Positions 62,918 through 64,000 of a stretch of DNA of 64,000 bases are shown here, piece after piece. Source of the stretch: Methylotenera oryzisoli. GTDB lineage: Bacteria > Pseudomonadota > Gammaproteobacteria > Burkholderiales > Methylophilaceae. Each line of letters begins with the position of its first letter. The stretch's first letter is position 1. The position numbers and the translations under genes were made by a program. Under the pieces are notes generated by a model. It saw only the letters and a list, made by a program, of their open reading frames with translations. It made no database searches and was not told where the DNA came from. The stretch is from positions 122,274-186,273 of the forward strand of contig CAMCVF010000004.1 of NCBI GenBank assembly GCA_945881735.1. The letters run 5' to 3'.

Positions 62918-63547
62918 CGTCCAAAATACCACTACACACCCACTACACACCGTTGCTGGTTTTTAACTTAGATAGTATGCTGTTTCTAACGTTAAGGACT
63001 TAGTTAATGTCAGATAAAAACTCTTCCACGCATACCCTAATTGAGCGCCAGCTAAATGTATACCTGCGTGAGCGAAGCGCTATATGTAAGAATCTTTTTA
63101 CTCAGCAGTAACCGATCTTGCGAGAAATTTGCCCTACAAAAATATATTGTAGAAGGGTTTTTATTAGTCACTTTCCAAATACGAGTATTTAGCTGCCCTG
63201 CTGCCACCTTGCGTAACTGGAATGAAAGCAATAAAATCTAAAATGAATAAAATATTAATAGTGATGCAAGCGATCAAGAAGTCGATTTTGAAGAGAAATC
63301 AATGTCGTTAAAAGACAACATATACTTCAACTTACCTTCTGAAATCAAAGTTGATGGGCTGATCGCAAATGACCTGAAGCACAAACGTTTTGACTAAGTT
63401 GTTTGTGACTTCTTGGGGGGATTCCCTGAAGAGAAAAAATAGTTTTTACTGCATTCATGGCAACTGCTCAAGAAAAAAAGCTATTTAACTAAACCAATTT
63501 TAAGTCACTTAAGTAGGGTAAGTAGCAAGTTATTTTTAAAGGGTAAT
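62918..63547. other. Decayed left end of a further element
   Basis: Two tandem ACTACACACC copies (62931-62940 and 62942-62951) stand 62-82 bases right of att copy 3, as arm-type integrase sites would. Then come an integrase-like start (63007) and about 430 bases with only short frames. No intact gene is visible. Confidence 0.5.
63007..63111 (+). pseudogene. Possible integrase N-terminal remnant
   Basis: A 34-codon frame whose first part, LIERQLNVYLRERSAI, resembles the N-terminus of tRNA-targeting site-specific integrases (…Y-x-R-E-R-S-x-x-W). It then goes off pattern and stops. It begins 138 bases after att copy 3 and reads away from it, the usual place for such an integrase. Short, so the call is tentative. 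Confidence 0.35.
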
Positions 63548-63847
63548 ATGCGTTACTGCATTTCAAAAATTATATTGTTAGCTTACCTATCAATTTCGTT
63601 TGCGTTTGCTGAAGAAGATAATTTGAATAGCCTGATTGGGAATGTAATTGACGGGGGCGTCATTTGTCCTTTGATTAAAACAAATGAAGGCAAAGTTTTT
63701 GCCTTGGTTGGGATTCTAAATAATAAGTTTGCCATTAACACCAAACTTGAGCTGGAAGGAATCTACATCAAGCGATCAATCTGCCAACAAGGTGATATAG
63801 CTTTTAGGATTGATAGAATATTAAAAATTAACGATGAGTTGCAGTAA
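63548..63847 (+). CDS. Small secreted hypothetical protein
   Basis: A 99-residue protein with a clear signal peptide (MRYCISKIILLAYLSISFAFAEE) cut after FAFA. The mature part is a short beta-rich domain with two Cys (VICPLIKT, RSICQQGD), possibly an OB-like fold. Not recognised as a named family. AAAGGGTAAT precedes the ATG, so it appears intact although its surroundings are decayed. Confidence 0.6.
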   Translation: MRYCISKIILLAYLSISFAFAEEDNLNSLIGNVIDGGVICPLIKTNEGKVFALVGILNNKFAINTKLELEGIYIKRSICQQGDIAFRIDRILKINDELQ

Positions 63848-63877
63848 ACGAAATTTAAATCTTAAAAGGGTACATTT

Positions 63878-64000
63878 ATGAAAAAAGCCTATAAATACTC
63901 GAATTTTTTCAACTCATATTTTAATGATTCACACTCTGATTTTCAATTGCATTCAATAGGACTTGATAAGATAGATGAGACGGTCGAGCCAACCATATCG
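63878..64000 (+). CDS. Start of an unknown gene, cut by the window end
   Basis: ATG at 63878 with AAAAGGG about 10 bases upstream; 41 codons are open to the window edge (KKAYKYSNFFNSYFNDSHSD). It begins 30 bases after the secreted protein gene and may be cotranscribed. Nothing can be said of function. Confidence 0.5.
   Translation, partial: MKKAYKYSNFFNSYFNDSHSDFQLHSIGLDKIDETVEPTIS

Noticed and set aside
63056..63241. A 61-residue plus-strand frame right of att copy 3
   Set aside because: It overlaps the integrase-like remnant in another frame and shows no family pattern.

Overview
The window looks like a betaproteobacterial chromosome, most likely of the Methylophilaceae (Methylotenera-like) type. 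That placement rests on the style of ffh, ypjD, the VirB proteins and the czc genes, and on moderately AT-leaning codon use; it is an inference, not a computed placement. Three stretches are recognisable: a short core segment (1-3353), a large integrative and conjugative element (ICE, about 3306-56045), and a smaller attachment-site-flanked segment (56045-62869). The beginning of what may be a third, decayed element follows.

Core: the 3' end of a HAD phosphatase, a CcsA/YpjD-like membrane protein (minus strand), ffh, and an intact tRNA-Lys(TTT). The 3' half of this tRNA is repeated exactly at 55997-56045 (49 bp) and again at 62823-62869 (47 bp), so elements have accumulated in tandem at the tRNA 3' end.

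ICE, left to right. (a) Recombination and control: a tyrosine integrase reading toward the tRNA, a DUF4224 excisionase-like protein, and a CI-like repressor. Four copies of a TTAGATATATCTAA-type palindrome lie over two predicted promoters, one reading to xis/int and one reading to parA. (b) parA, parB and a VirB/MPF-T type IV secretion operon (virB1, B2, B3, B4, trbM-like, B5, eexN, B6, B8, B9, B10, B11, an OmpA-like lipoprotein, virD4), then an LPD7 protein, mobC and a MOB_P-type relaxase. A HigBA/RelE-like toxin-antitoxin pair is inserted on the opposite strand before virB6. A putative replication-initiator-like gene followed by five iteron-like repeats, a DnaA box and an AT-rich stretch lies between virB3 and virB4. 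(c) ardA (antirestriction) on the minus strand. (d) A ten-gene plus-strand defence operon (26752-42568). It consists of a SNF2 helicase, a three-gene ABC-3C system, a DUF2130 nuclease-like protein, SIR2, HerA, a KTSC protein, and Mod and Res; most junctions are ATGA overlaps. (e) Three small unknown genes on the minus strand. (f) A zinc/cadmium/cobalt resistance block (44278-55765): a CzcI-like protein, CzcC, CzcB, CzcA, YnfA, a CDF exporter, a P1B ATPase, an EamA transporter with a His-rich tail and a methyltransferase. No regulator gene is present.

The second segment (56045-62869) has no integrase. It carries defence-like or addiction genes: an FRG-domain protein, an AbiEi/AbiEii pair, a PIN-domain protein coupled to an unknown partner, a membrane-anchored unknown, and a decayed C-terminal fragment of umuC. 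After the third tRNA fragment there is a tRNA-type terminator, tandem 10-bp repeats and what looks like the first 25 or so codons of a decayed integrase. A small secreted protein and a gene cut by the window edge come last. I saw no transposase, insertion sequence, rRNA or CRISPR array anywhere in the window.
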